Below are positions 22,167-34,092 of a DNA stretch of 64,000 nt, in pieces. The stretch is from assembly GCA_016490735.1 (NCBI GenBank), contig JAEMWC010001189.1, positions 170,626 through 234,625 on the forward strand, given 5' to 3'. The position numbers and the translations under genes are program-made. A model generated the notes under the pieces. It was given only the letters and a program-made list of their open reading frames with translations. It was not told the origin of the DNA and searched no databases. The DNA comes from Pachyseris speciosa (lineage: Eukaryota > Cnidaria > Anthozoa > Scleractinia > Pachyseridae). Each line of letters begins with the position of its first letter. Position 1 is the stretch's first letter.

Positions 22167-23309
22167 TTAAGAGCGACTTGCTGTACCGGTCACCTATACC
22201 TATGCAAGATAGAAAAAATCGATTTTCTGAAAATTTGTCTGGAAGAAGGTTTTTACTAACTTGTTTTAAAACTGTAACTTTGAGGCTGTTTGGATTTTTA
22301 TTTTCTTCTCCAGACGGCATTTTGTATTTTGCCCCTAAAAGAGCCAAACTCGGCCCTGAAATTACACTTTTTGCGAACGCTAGCAAACCAAATTATTGCG
22401 CGTAGCTGGAAAAGCTAACCCATGTTATTAAAATATAATGTTTTAGTACTTATTTCGTGTTGTCAGATCCACATTTAATACGAACCTGAATTTTTAACAA
22501 ATTTTCAAAATTATACGCTACGGTGATGTCGCGTCACATCAAAATTTAGGTCAAATTCATGGACCAAAAAGTCAATCTGGTACATGGATTTACCTCCCAA
22601 AACTATTTTTCTGGATAAACATATCACTTCATTTTACTTTTTATCGCAAATCTAGCTTGGGTAAATAAAACGCAAAAATTTGACAGCGTCTTGAAACCAG
22701 GCACTTGAGCTAATCGCTTTACATTTTGACCTTTCACGCTGCGATTATTATCTCGAACATTGACCCTGAAATGTTCGCCTGTGGGTCTTAATTCCGGTGA
22801 AATAGTTGTTTTAAGCCTCCAGATATCAGCTATTGTAATTTAAACACAGTTTCTAGCCGCAAACGAGTATATTTAGCAAAGGCTTATTTTGAATGGCCTA
22901 TGGCGGTTATAATGTCGCTTTATAAATCGTTATCAAGAAAAATCTTTAGGAAAACTAGAAGAATAAATAGTTGAATAACTACTTGGAGTTATTTCTTACC
23001 TTAATCTCGCCTATCCTAACATTGCTGTTGACGTCTTTAAGGTACTTTTCGTGGCGTGACGAACCACTCGGATTACATATTAACCATTGACACAGGATAC
23101 CCAAGCTAATGGATGATTCGATTCGTTTTGTTTCGGTTATCGTCAGTCGGTGTCGGCATTACAATTACACTTTCACAACCTCCGTGTTGACCCGCTAATT
23201 CTGTTAAGTACTATTATAATAGTTCCTAGTGGCTGATGAATCCCCGCTAGACAGTTCCGCCTCTTGAAAGCTACACATGGGTGAGATATTTATTATTTCT
23301 GGGTGTAGC
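22167..23309 (+). repeat. Long inverted repeat, left arm
   Basis: About 1.14 kb, nearly identical to the reverse complement of 26102-27234. It differs mainly by one block of about 40 bp present only here (near 23202-23245) and one of about 30 bp present only in the other arm. Confidence 0.92.
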
Positions 23310-23826
23310 AAAAAATAAATACTTGGAGTTATTTCTTACCTTAATCTCGCCTATCTTGATAAGAAATGGTAACATGGCTGCGGCTTCATAGCTTGTTCGA
23401 AACATTCTCAGCGGCCAGGCTACAAACAAAACCACGGTCACAGGAATGCTAAGGTCACGTGAGAGCCTCCAAATTCTTACTATTTGTTTGGTTGTTTGCT
23501 TTTTGCAATTGATTGTTTTGTTGCTGTTTTTTTTTTCTTTCAACAAGCTCATTGTCTCGGGATAACGGGTGTGCACTTCCTGGTATCAAATCTCGCAGAA
23601 TTGCGGTGCACGTGTTTTGGAGCTGTCTTGTTTTGAGCGCGATTAATATTTTCTTGTAAAAAGCGTTGTATCCTTTCGCCTTTCAAATTAACGTCGGATT
23701 TGGTTTTACTTGTATTCAACATACGTAACCGGAGAATCCTGCGTTTATATTAAAGTTAGAAATTGTAATTTAATGGCTTCATGTGGTTTTGCCACACTTG
23801 TGGGGAGAAGTTCTCAAGTGAACTCC

Positions 23827-23827
<1 letters not shown>

Positions 23828-23894
<67 letters not shown>

Positions 23895-23895
23895 T
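23828..23895. repeat. (TAA)n microsatellite
   Basis: A run of TAA units forming the 3' tail of the adjoining minus-strand SINE. Confidence 0.95.
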
Positions 23896-24012
23896 TAGAA
23901 CTTATATAGCGCATTTTCCATGTGTATATGATCAAATGCGCTTTACAAGCAGATGAAATTGGAATTTGGAAATGATGGTTTTTTTGTGGAGAGGGGAAAA
24001 CCGGAGAACCCG

Positions 24013-24056
<44 letters not shown>

Positions 24057-24147
24057 AACCCACATATGACGTCGAGTACGGGAATCGAACCCGGGCCACA
24101 TTGGTGGAAAGCGAGTGCTCTCACCACTGCGCCATCCCTGCTCCCCC
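23828..24147 (-). mobile_element. tRNA-derived SINE, copy 2 (most complete)
   Basis: On the minus strand, A-box TGGCGCAGTGG and B-box GGTTCGATTCCC are followed by the family body (TTTCTCCGGGTTCTCCGG) and a tail module with TAAAGCGCATTTGATCA, AATGCGCTATATAAG and (TTA)n. It lies in the loop of the inverted repeat. Confidence 0.8.
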
Positions 24148-24725
24148 TCCTTATGTACCCAAATGAAGGATGTGTCAAAATGTACCAGAGGCATTCCGGT
24201 TTGGAAAAGCACCTATTGTTTGGGTTAGTACAAGATGTTGCATGAGAGATGCACTCTGTTGGACTTGGCTAAAAAGAAATACCAGGCCCTTTTAGTCGAT
24301 GGTCGAGTGAAGCAGTCTTGACAGTGCTTGAACAAGGAGACATCTAAGTAAGCGCCAACACTTTACCCAAGGGGTGGGCCTCGAAGACAACCAAAAAGTT
24401 CACTCGGTTCAGTGATACCCAGAAGAAATACTGGGGAGGAAAAATTTAACCTTGGCCAGGCAGCCGGCCAAAAAAGAGGATCCCATTAATGTAGCCCGAG
24501 ACATGATATTTGCCAAGAAGATGGATGGCTTGATGCTGTTCAACAGAGACGAGTATCTCGCCACTCAGCAAGTGCAGTCTTCTTTTTTTCTTCTAGAATG
24601 GCGGCGAAATGTCGTTATGATCAAGGTGATCTTTCAGTGCCAGATATCACGGTGGCAGAAGAGCAGCAGCAAATACCATACTTCAAGAAGTACAATTGCT
24701 GTATCCAATTGTATATGACAACCTA
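24148..24725 (+). pseudogene. Degraded zinc-finger-like ORF, probably transposon-borne
   Basis: Conceptual translation with frame changes shows EGCVKMYQRHSGLEKH (a C2H2-like finger whose first Cys reads Tyr), LLDLAKKKYQALL, then RFSDTQKKYW, AARDMIF-like (read VARDMIFAKKMDG) and an AAKCRYDQ segment. Stop codons and shifts interrupt it. Similar ORFs occur in cnidarian repeats as far as I recall. Function unknown. Confidence 0.45.
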
Positions 24726-25474
24726 GACCCTGGAGGGGGGATATACGTATGTGCGACCCCAAAGGGTATGGTTTTGTAGCCGTTTCGGTCTGAAATAGGG
24801 TATCAATTTTGACCATTTTGGTCTGAAATAGGATATGGTTTGTGCACTCTAGTCTTGAATTCGGTATGTTTTTTAGAAAAAGCTACTTCTCCATCTTTAG
24901 TCGATAAAACCATCAACAAAAGCCCTTCTTTTTTGTCTTTTAATTATGTTTATGCCAACTGTGTACGTGAAATAGGTTTGAAAAAGGGTATCAATTTTTT
25001 TGTCAGGTCTGAAATAGGGTAGGGAAAATCGCAGATTTTCGTCTGAAATAGGGAAAGGGTATCAGGAAGCGGGACGCACACCCCCACCCAATTTTTTCTG
25101 AGAGTACCTCCCCGGAACCTAGACACCTGTGCCCTGTACAAAGAAAAGCGGCTGAAGCAGCTCAACATTGCTATGCTTTGTATTGTATTGGCAACTACTT
25201 TGACTTAGCAACGGAAGGCGGTTTTAATAACAAACGCAAGGCAGAACACATAGCTGCTTTAGTGGACTTGTTTCAGCTTGCGATTGTAATGAGTAAGACA
25301 GAAATGGAAAAATGTAGACCACATGCACCCATTTCGTATCAGTGGCAAAGGAACATCTCACTAGCTCGTGGAGTATGGGGCGAGATAATAATTCGCAAAT
25401 GAAACGCTCTGCACCTGGCCGAGCTGAGAGAGTAACATCTAATGAGAACGGCCCCCCACTGGCCTCCTAATTTC

Positions 25475-25618
25475 TAGCCTGCGGAGCACGCGTAAAACTG
25501 GGCAGTGGGGTACATGTGGGGGGAGGTGGGGGCTTGCGCTGATGGAAGCTCAGGAAGGGACACGGGTTTTCGCTTCCCCTCCACCTCCCTTCCCCGTTTA
25601 CGCCTGCAACGCAGGCTA
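25475..25618. mobile_element. MITE, about 144 bp, AGCCTGCG ends
   Basis: TAGCCTGCG at the left and CGCAGGCTA at the right are inverted, with GCGTAAAACTGG/CCCGTTTACGC further in. Single ends of the same type also occur near 29247 and 33014. Confidence 0.6.
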
Positions 25619-26101
25619 ATCAATTCTTTCCACCCAATACCCCACTTAACATATTTTTCAGAGAATAACGAAGGGCTCATGTTTTACTCACTTTTAGTAT
25701 TTAGTATGATGAACAGGTCGGTCACAAGAGTCTCAACAGTTTAGACAAGGAACTGTCTTCGCAAATGAAAGAGAGCAGAACGTGTTGTCTTAATAGGTTT
25801 TACATTCATCATGTAAAATGAGAAAGAAATACCTTAATAGGTGTTTTTATAGGTATTTTGCAGTACTTTAGCCGCGGAACAGGGGCGTGGGGTAGGGGAA
25901 TTTGGAAGAATTTACCAAAGGAACTGAAACTATTATTTCATATAATTATTTTATTTTTTGTTTTGTTTTGTTTTGAGTATAATAATTTGTGCCCAAAATC
26001 GAAGTATTCTAGAACGTTCATTACCAGGTCTACTACAATTAATATAATCGGTATGTGTAGGAGCAATAGCAATAAGCTCCTGGTAAGAACCATGTGTAAA
26101 T

Positions 26102-27234
26102 GTTACACCCCGAAATAATAAATATCTCACCCATGTGTAGCTTTCAAGAGGCGGAACTGTCTAGCGGGGAATTAGCGGGTCAACACGGAGGTTGTGAAAG
26201 TGTAATTGTAATGCCGACACCGACTGACGACAACCGAAACAAAACGAATCGAATCATCCATTAGCTTGGGTATCCTGTGTCAATGGTTAATATGTAATCC
26301 GAGTGGTTCGTCACGCCACGAAAAGTACCTTAAAGACGTCAACAGCAATGTTAGGATAGGCGAGATTAAGGTAAGAAATAACTCCAAGTAGTTATTCAAC
26401 TATTTATTCTTCTAGTTTTCCTAAAGATTTTTCTTGATAACGATTTATAAAGCGACATTTTGTTGCGTGCATTGTCTGTGCTCGCTAACCGCCAAATGTT
26501 TAGGCCATTCAAAATAAGCCTTTGCTAAATATACTCGTTTGCGGCTAGAAACTGTGTTTAAATTACAATAGCTGATATCTGGAGGCTTAAAACAACTATT
26601 TCACCGGAATTAAGACCCACAGGCGAACATTTCAGGGTCAATGTTCGAGATAATAATCGCAGCGTGAAAGGTCAAAATGTAAAGCGATTAGCTCAAGTGC
26701 CTGGTTTCAAGACGCTGTCAAATTTTTGCGTTTTATTTACCCAAGCTAGATTTGCGATAAAAAGTAAAATGAAGTGATATGTTTATCCAGAAAAATAGTT
26801 TTGGGAGGTAAATCCATGTACCAGATTGACTTTTTGGTCCATGAATTTGACCTAAATTTTGATGTGACGCGACATCACCGTAGCGTATAATTTTGAAAAT
26901 TTGTTAAAAATTCAGGTTCGTATTAAATGTGGATCTGACAACACGAAATAAGTACTAAAACATTATATTTTAATAACATGGGTTAGCTTTTCCAGCTACG
27001 CGCAATAATTTGGTTTGCTAGCGTTCGCAAAAAGTGTAATTTCAGGGCCGAGTTTGGCTCTTTTAGGGGCAAAATACAAAATGCCGTCTGGAGAAGAAAA
27101 TAAAAATCCAAACAGCCTCAAAGTTACAGTTTTAAAACAAGTTAGTAAAAACCTTCTTCCAGACAAATTTTCAGAAAATCGATTTTTTCTATCTTGCATA
27201 GGTATAGGTGACCGGTACAGCAAGTCGCTCTTAA
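26102..27234 (-). repeat. Long inverted repeat, right arm
   Basis: The partner of the left arm. The outermost shared sequence is TTAAGAGCGACTTGCTG, so both ends of the 5-kb structure abut a TTAA. Confidence 0.92.
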
Positions 27235-28249
27235 AAAGCAAAATAAAAATATTGAGGTAGGTTTTTTTAAGAAAATAATCTTTAATACTTTGTGTAAAAA
27301 AGAACCTGCAACGCTATTTCGCATCTATAAATTTTTAAAACAAAACATTTCTTAACATCTTAGAGCAATACCTAAGGACAGGTCTGTTTCCCCGTTCAAC
27401 TGTAGGCTACTTAGTTATGGTTTAGAGCCACTAGAAATTGGTGCAGAAGCCTGGTGAATGCTATTTTGAATCAGTATCCGACATCAGATATATAGTGATT
27501 CAGATCATCACTTCATAATGAATGCAATTTCAGTTATCCAAAGCCTCCCATGAGACAGTTGGAAATCAGAAATTGTGTATCCTCTGGATATATGTATGCC
27601 TCAAAAAAATTATGAAAGAAAGATAGATGGAATCAATAAAAATATTTAGATTATATGTATTAAGACCAAGATATTTCTTTTGATCAGTTACTTCTTGACC
27701 TTACTATCGCAAAAAACTGCTTGCTGACATTAAGCTCATCAATCAATGTACCTACAGTGTTTTCAAAAAGAAATCCAGCTGCTCTTCTGGCCAGCCAAGT
27801 GCAGGACTAAGCAACTTGTAGTATGAGGATTTAAGGTAATGATTCACCAAAGCAAAAGTGCTGGAAATCCGTGTTAGCCAATCTTAACTTGATTTTCTAT
27901 TTTGCAAGAAAGGTAAGGACTAGTCTCACATTTCTCCATGTACATTTGAAATTGCACAACATACTTCATCAAACATCAAAAATCCAATTAAACATTAGTG
28001 CCAAATGTCATCCAAACATACCACAAGATTGGTGTGACCAGCTATGAATAAAATTAATTGAAAGACTGCATGCAAGAGAAGGAAGTCCAAAGGATGTGTA
28101 CATTGATGAGAAAGAGCTTACTTTAAGTTTAATTTTAAGTTTTAAGTTTAGTAATACTTTGTCATGCGAATACATCTAAGTTGATACAAAAAAAAGTGCA
28201 TGACTGGAGAATAATTGGGAGAAAGTAAATTTCCATACAAAGAATATTG

Positions 28250-29765
28250 AACAGAAATTCAACGATTGTTGAAGCCCATTTCGGTAGGATTAAAGGTGAA
28301 TGCATATGGAAGTCGTTTGGGTATGTTTCTTGTGCCTTCTTTAAACAACAATACACTGTATTGAAAGTCGTTGAATTTCGTTTTCCGTTTCGTTATTTGG
28401 GTGGAATGTTGTTTGTAAATTTACTCTACTCTACAAGTCTAATCAGATTTTTCGAGGTAAATGTTGACTTCTCAAGAAATTGGAGCTAATTGACTAACGA
28501 TCTGTTTGTGAAAAAGGTAAACGTTACCATCACGTAAACTGGAAGGAGTAAATTCATTTACCTAGTCAAAACCGAGCCCGAGTCAAAACCGTGTCCGAGT
28601 CAACAGACCGAGTCACTGGTAAGCGGTGTATTTTACCACCACGGCGTCGTGGTCAAGGTGTATTAAACAGACTTGCCTCTCATTTCGAACAACGACAGGG
28701 TAAAAGGCTGAGATTTATTTGTTTATTTATTTATTTGCCATTTTCATAATATTTAGAAATTAGAAGTAATACACCTAAGTTAGTGGCAAGGAGACCTCAG
28801 GAAACCACAAGGATTATAGCAGAAACAACCTCGAAGGATAATATGAAAGTATAATTTGGTGCTGTGTGAGTGCGGCATGACCGCTTCAGGATTGCTTAAA
28901 TAAAAATTCTAACATTTTTCCAGGTAAGCTGTGCTCATATTTTCATTGTGGGGCTGGTCAGCCACGTACGATCTTTTGATTTTACTCCCAGGCATGTGCT
29001 TGGGATTGACAGTTTCTTGAGCATTGGGTATCACGCCGTTCCATTTTAGCCGAATTAGGAGTAACATTTTGTCACACGTAGAACTTTGGGGGAAAAAATT
29101 CATGAAAGAAGCTAAATCGAGGTTTGAATCGGCCAAATAAAGTGCACTGTATCTGGTATGGGAGTCACACATTCGACATTCTTAGACGATTAGGTTTTGA
29201 AACTGCTATCTGAAAATATCGCTAAACATCTTTGTATCATCGCTAGCCTGCGAAGCAGTAGATTCTTTGCCAAACGATGTGCAGGGAGATCGAGCAAGCG
29301 AACGGAAAATTTAGCAAATTAGCCAGGACTAGTTTAAAAGGAATCCTGAAAAAAATAATAAGTTTTTGTAAGCGATTGCGTAGGAGTATTAGCGACAGCG
29401 AATGGATTGAGCGATGGCAAATGATGGCTTTTTATAGTGATAGTGGATGCGTATTAACCACATCAAAATGGAATTTAGCGGAGCGAGTACAGTTTAGCGA
29501 CAGCGAATAATGGTGAAATAACCAACACTGAAACTCTTTCTCCAGCGCATTTTCCGCGGACGAGATTAGCAATTGAAATTTACCCACTCCTACATCTACA
29601 AGGGAAGCTTGTGGTAACGAGTTGGCAGTCAAACCCAAGATCATTCAAAGTTTCCTGAACAGAAAATTAGAAAGATTCCTCTGTTGGCTGTGTTTCTGAT
29701 GTCGGATTTCGCAGCCGTTTTTGGTTCCGCGTTGCGTGACGATACTAAAAACGGCTGCGAGGGAG
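28250..29765. other. Intergenic, no gene seen
   Basis: A few GAGTC-rich phrases (28560-28615) mirror the GACTCG tract at 30750. Otherwise unremarkable. Confidence 0.4.
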
Positions 29766-29769
29766 ACCA

Positions 29770-30676
29770 GGGGCGTTTTCCATTTACCAAAAAATTCCGG
29801 AAATTTCGATGGGAAACGACCATCGGTGAAGAACGCGTTCCATTTGACAAAAGTTCCATTCATTCCCAGGCTCCATACTTTCCCGCTAAACTTCCAACTG
29901 GCAACACAGATGACTTAAACGAAACTGTAGAGTTGTCTTTGTAAGAAGGTCTTTTAAATTGACAGGACGATGATGGCACTCCTATCCTCGCAGCGGTTGC
30001 AGCTTATATGAGGCGCGATCATCGCCGAAACAAAGGGTTTTTCAAAAATATATTGCCACGATATTTTATCAATGAATATTTACAAGCCACTTCAGGGAGA
30101 CTCGAGGGACCCTTGAAGCTTAGTGCAGGGAAATGAAGCCACTGGAAGATTCCTCAGCGATACTCTTATTCGTTGCACGGCAAAGCCGCACTTAAAACGC
30201 CTACTGTGAAAGGAAAATAACGAAAGACATTGTTTAATTTCAGATGCAAAGTATTACGCGGGGAACAATCGGAATAAGCTTACTGAAACAACCCTCGGGC
30301 AAAATTTAATGTTTTCTTCAATAAATTCTGCTTACCATTGGCATTCATCACACAATTGAGATTCATTAACGTATGAAGATCGGGTGCTAGTCCATCACAC
30401 TCGGGGCATTCGTATAAACTATTCGTAGTGACCGAAGAAGGAGCCGCCATCTTACCAAAGATATGACCGTGAAAGACCTGGAACTGGTGAAACCTTGTGA
30501 AACTCGTAAATGGAACACGCATTTTCCATCGGAAAGTTTCCAACGGGAAAACAGGACTACCTTTTCAGAAGTTCCGTTTATTTCGGTAATTTTCCATCGG
30601 AACGAACCAAAAACATGTGTTCCATTTACATCCCAACCTGAATTTCCGGAATCTCTTGGTAAATGGAAAACGCCCC
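29770..30676. mobile_element. DNA transposon remnant, about 907 bp, GGGGCGTTTTCC ends
   Basis: GGGGCGTTTTCCATTTACCA at the left and its reverse complement at the right continue into ATTCCGGAAATT on both sides, about 36 bp in total. The interior has a short exon-like open frame on the minus strand. Confidence 0.82.
30336..30450 (-). CDS. Possible first exon inside the 907-bp transposon
   Basis: The ATG at 30450 opens MAAPSSVTTNSLYECPECDG and runs 38 codons to a consensus donor ATG|GTAAGC. A Cys-x2-Cys pair (CPEC) and a later Cys suggest half of a zinc-binding module. No following exon was found within the element. It may be the remains of an element-encoded gene or a captured host exon. Confidence 0.35.
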
Positions 30677-30749
30677 AGATCTATGCATGAACTGTCAAAT
30701 TTATGATTTACTTCTTGATTTACAGCTTGTTCCCAGGCCTCATTCAAGT

Positions 30750-30811
30750 GACTCGGTCACTTGACTCGGACTCGGACTTGACTCGGACTCGGGGTTGACT
30801 CGGTCAACCGA
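30750..30811. repeat. GACTCG minisatellite
   Basis: Repeated GACTCGGACTCG/TTGACTCGG phrases. Confidence 0.8.
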
Positions 30812-30977
30812 TAAACTCAAACTGGAAGTAGTTTGTACTCAGCGGTCAATTTATGATAGAATTCGTCTAGATTACAAGGCTGTGAAGCTGGGTTTTCCGT
30901 TGTTGCCTCCAAGAATTCGAAATGTTTTTGTGCTAATAATAATCTAAAGACTACGGCAATTCGCTGTGTTCGAAATG

Positions 30978-31310
30978 TCAAAAGCTGTTGACACCTTGAG
31001 GGCAGTTTTTCGACGTTTCTACAAAGACCCGAGCCACCGGCGAAGAGTGCATTGGAGGAATTTGCAGCTTAGATCTGACACACCTGCACTGAATTGCATG
31101 GCTTGAATGATTAAAAAAAATAGGATTTTTCAGGTTTAATTTACAAATCCGCGCTATTGAGATAAAATCTCGATTCCAACCGCCGTAATTGCTGTTAACT
31201 AATAAGCGTCGTTTCGTTCCAAAAGCTGTGTAATTTGAGCCGGACCGATCACAAAGTTGTTCGATTTTCTCAGAGCGAACCGTCGCTATTCCGGCACTGG
31301 CACTTGGCAT
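30978..31310 (-). CDS. Unassigned 110-codon open frame
   Basis: An open frame from ATG (31310) with a mixed composition and no recognised motif. It sits among repeats and could be chance or part of a mobile element. Low confidence that it is expressed. Confidence 0.15.
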   Translation of the reverse strand: MPSASAGIATVRSEKIEQLCDRSGSNYTAFGTKRRLLVNSNYGGWNRDFISIARICKLNLKNPIFFNHSSHAIQCRCVRSKLQIPPMHSSPVARVFVETSKNCPQGVNSF

Positions 31311-31773
31311 GATGAAGGATCAACAATGATATTTTATGACTTTTGAGTCAAATAACCAAAAAAGTGGGTGCCAGGAGCATTTTTTGCCTGTTGAAATTAA
31401 CACTATTTTGCCGCTATTAGCGGTGCCGCTTGAGAAGTGTTTTGAAAGTACGTTTTGGAATCGCAGTATTTATAGATCTGGAAATGTTTGAAGGTGAACT
31501 GTAGAGAAAAATAGTTCTTCTAAGATTGTGTGAAGTTTGATTTCATTTGAAGATGTTTTGAGGCCTCAGTGGTGCTTCGTTCCCGCGTGTTATTTTGAAC
31601 ATGAAAATCGCACTTTGACTGCAATTTGATATAATCGTGAATTTCTCAAAATTAAAAAATCGATGAAACTTTTAAATGTGATATTTGAAAATAGTTTACC
31701 TAAGGTTGTCTTCCAGCAAAATATGAGCGATTCGTCAAATTGGTCGCTGACAAAATATTCTCGATCCTTATGG

Positions 31774-32082
31774 ACATGTCATCGACTTCCCCATCGGGTC
31801 GACCTCCGGGCTAACCAGGGGGATTGTAAAATTGAGGAATTTCCGCGAGGGGTTGGGGAATCTCTCAGGACAAAGTCCCTGGGTTAGGTGTCTCTCAGCT
31901 GAAAATTCCCGTGACATCCTTTTCAAACTTGTGAATTCCCCTACCCCCTAATCTTTGATCGTAGAACAATGTCAAGATTTTCCCCTACCCTCTGGCAAAG
32001 AACCCGTTCATCTCCTTGAATTCCCCCACATATCTCCCTGGTAGGCCCGGGGGTCGACCCCACGGGGAAGCCAATGACATGT
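31774..32082. mobile_element. MITE, about 309 bp, about 50-bp terminal inverted repeats
   Basis: ACATGTCATCGACTTCCCCA at the left pairs with an inverted TGGCTTCCCCGTGGGGTCGA version at the right. The match extends to CCAGGG about 46 bp in. Confidence 0.82.
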
Positions 32083-32089
32083 GCATTAC

Positions 32090-33860
32090 AGACAGTCATT
32101 CTTAAAAAGTGCGTTCAAAACGGCTTTGTCTTCCTTTCAAACATCGCATTTCTAAGCACTGGCACTTGTTTTAAGTACAGTGCAGTCAATTGGCTGTCAA
32201 GTGAAACTGATTCATGTTTATCTCATTAATATTCATATTTTCGATTATCCTCGATTATTCGGTCTATATTCACTCCAGGCCGTTGACTTTGGATAATCGA
32301 CGTCTTACTGCATGTTTAATACCTGCACCGCTTGAAGCTGTCTCATTGTTCTAGATTACTAACACAAAAACTGAGAAAAGGACGCTTCCATTACCGGTTC
32401 AACAATTAGATGTTTGCATGGTTTAGTCTATCGAATAGAATGTTATATCACTTACATTAAAGCTGTTTTCTTGCCAGTTTTGTTGGTGCATTTTAGTCAG
32501 TTTATAAGTAGCATGCCATGGAAAGGCGCTGGTCCAGTATTTACAAATTAAACCTGTTAACGCTTATAACTGCCAACAGTCAAAAGTTGTTTGATATATC
32601 AATTTTGATTTGAAGATGATTGGATCACACCCAATGTTGTTTTGCTAAGTGCGGGGTTAAAATACATCAACGATCACATTAGTTCTGCGTGCTGGTAAGT
32701 GCTTTAGTTATTCGGAATAACGTATGAGGTGTGAACTGATTGATGTGTCCTGGCCGTTGTCAATTTTTTTAAGATTGCCAATTTTTCTTCCAGTCGCACT
32801 TACACGTCCATGAATTTGGCCAAAGACATTTAGTGCGTTGTCGGAGGGGTGGGACGGGGTGTACTTTGTTTAGTCGACTCTTATTTGACACCAGAGTTTT
32901 GAGGGCGGTAAAAATGGTACCCTTCGTGGACGGCCCTTATTCCTTTTTCCCTCCCACTCCTTCCCCCTCTCCCTCTCCATCTCCCTCCCCTCCCCCTCCC
33001 TTTTCTACTCCTGCCACGCAGGCTATAAGAATGGTTTTAAAAAAATGGACCTTTTTTCTTTTGTGCACATGCCTTGTGATGTTCTTTTTTTTTTAATTTG
33101 CCTGTGGATACAATTCTGTACCCTTCGACTAGCGGAGCGGTCGCCGGGAAACCAGTGAACTACCGTGGAAAGTTCTGATCCAAAAGTCTGACTAGAGAAT
33201 GGACTTCCCCTTAATAGATTGAACTGTACTTGATTAGACTTCATCGCCATTTTGTAGATCTAGTTTACTTCTATTCCGGTGCTTGTATATTGTTTGAAAA
33301 CAAACAAACAAAATCAAAAAAAAGCTCAAATTATTGACCCTAACGAATCTATCGGGAGTATCACGTTTTTTCAAGGGTGCGCAGTAAGCGCTAGTAGCGA
33401 AGACTCGGGGTACCAGATTGCAAGCTGGTGATATTGATTAGTCTCCAGGATTATTTAATGCTGGATCTCTGCCTTTACTGTAACAGAAGCGTATCTAACT
33501 GTAGCTAATAAAGTAATATGATATTAAGGGGGTAGTCTGGTTAACTGCCTTGTTTTTCCCATATTTCAGCACTTTTTCTTAAAAATCTGTCCCAGATTTC
33601 ATCCAATAGAAAAATGGCTCCATTAGGTCAGAGTCCTTGGCACAGTCAATGTTTGACAATTTTTGGATGATTTTTGGAGAGTTTTGATGGAATAAAAGTT
33701 GGGGGTGGGGAGAGTGTTGAGAATTATGGAAAATTAGAAACTGTTGGATTTGAATGGGGTTGAAATTTAAAGTGAATAATTAGTATACAAAGGCCAGACT
33801 GTCCGCCACCACAAAAAGGTGCCCATGATCCCGTAAGCGGACTAATTGGATGATGTGTCT
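32090..33860. other. Intergenic, no gene seen
   Basis: Includes a CT-rich CCCTCTCC tract at 32950-33005 and a CACGCAGGCTA end near 33014. No coding exon recognised. Confidence 0.4.
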
Positions 33861-33861
33861 A

Positions 33862-33867
33862 TTTATT
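33862..33867 (-). terminator. Polyadenylation signal for the discoidin gene
   Basis: AATAAA on the minus strand, 85 nt after the stop at 33952. Confidence 0.45.
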
Positions 33868-33951
33868 TCTACCCGGCCTTCTATTCACCCTATTTTCCCA
33901 AAAATTCAACCGGACTTCCCCTTTAAGTAAATTCGTGAATTTTATGATCCT

Positions 33952-34092
33952 TTAAGGACAGCCATACAGCTCAACTCGCATTGATATGAAACCATTCCAC
34001 GACAACACGGAGAAGCGCACAAATCTTGCAGTAATGGTTGACGATAAAGTGTGTGAAGCGATTGAGTGGTGATTGGAATTTCCGGAAAAAAC
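33952..34092 (-). CDS. Discoidin domain exon B with stop
   Basis: 141 nt. The acceptor CCTGCAG precedes 34092. Encodes the domain end ELYGC, Pro and TAA. Confidence 0.88.
   Translation of the reverse strand, partial: VFSGNSNHHSIASHTLSSTITARFVRFSVLSWNGFISMRVELYGCP

Larger units (their letters stand above)
21808..28243 (+). mobile_element. Old dispersed repeat, copy split by a 5.6-kb insertion
   Basis: Positions 21808-22087 and 27678-28243 match, in inverted orientation, the two neighbouring halves of the continuous sequence 40290-39525. The 22088-27677 block is therefore an insertion in this copy. Confidence 0.7.

Noticed and set aside
22078..22405. Open frames of about 94-102 codons in the inverted-repeat arms
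   Set aside because: The same sequence gives open frames on both strands in both arms, there is no known domain, and it is part of a repeat.
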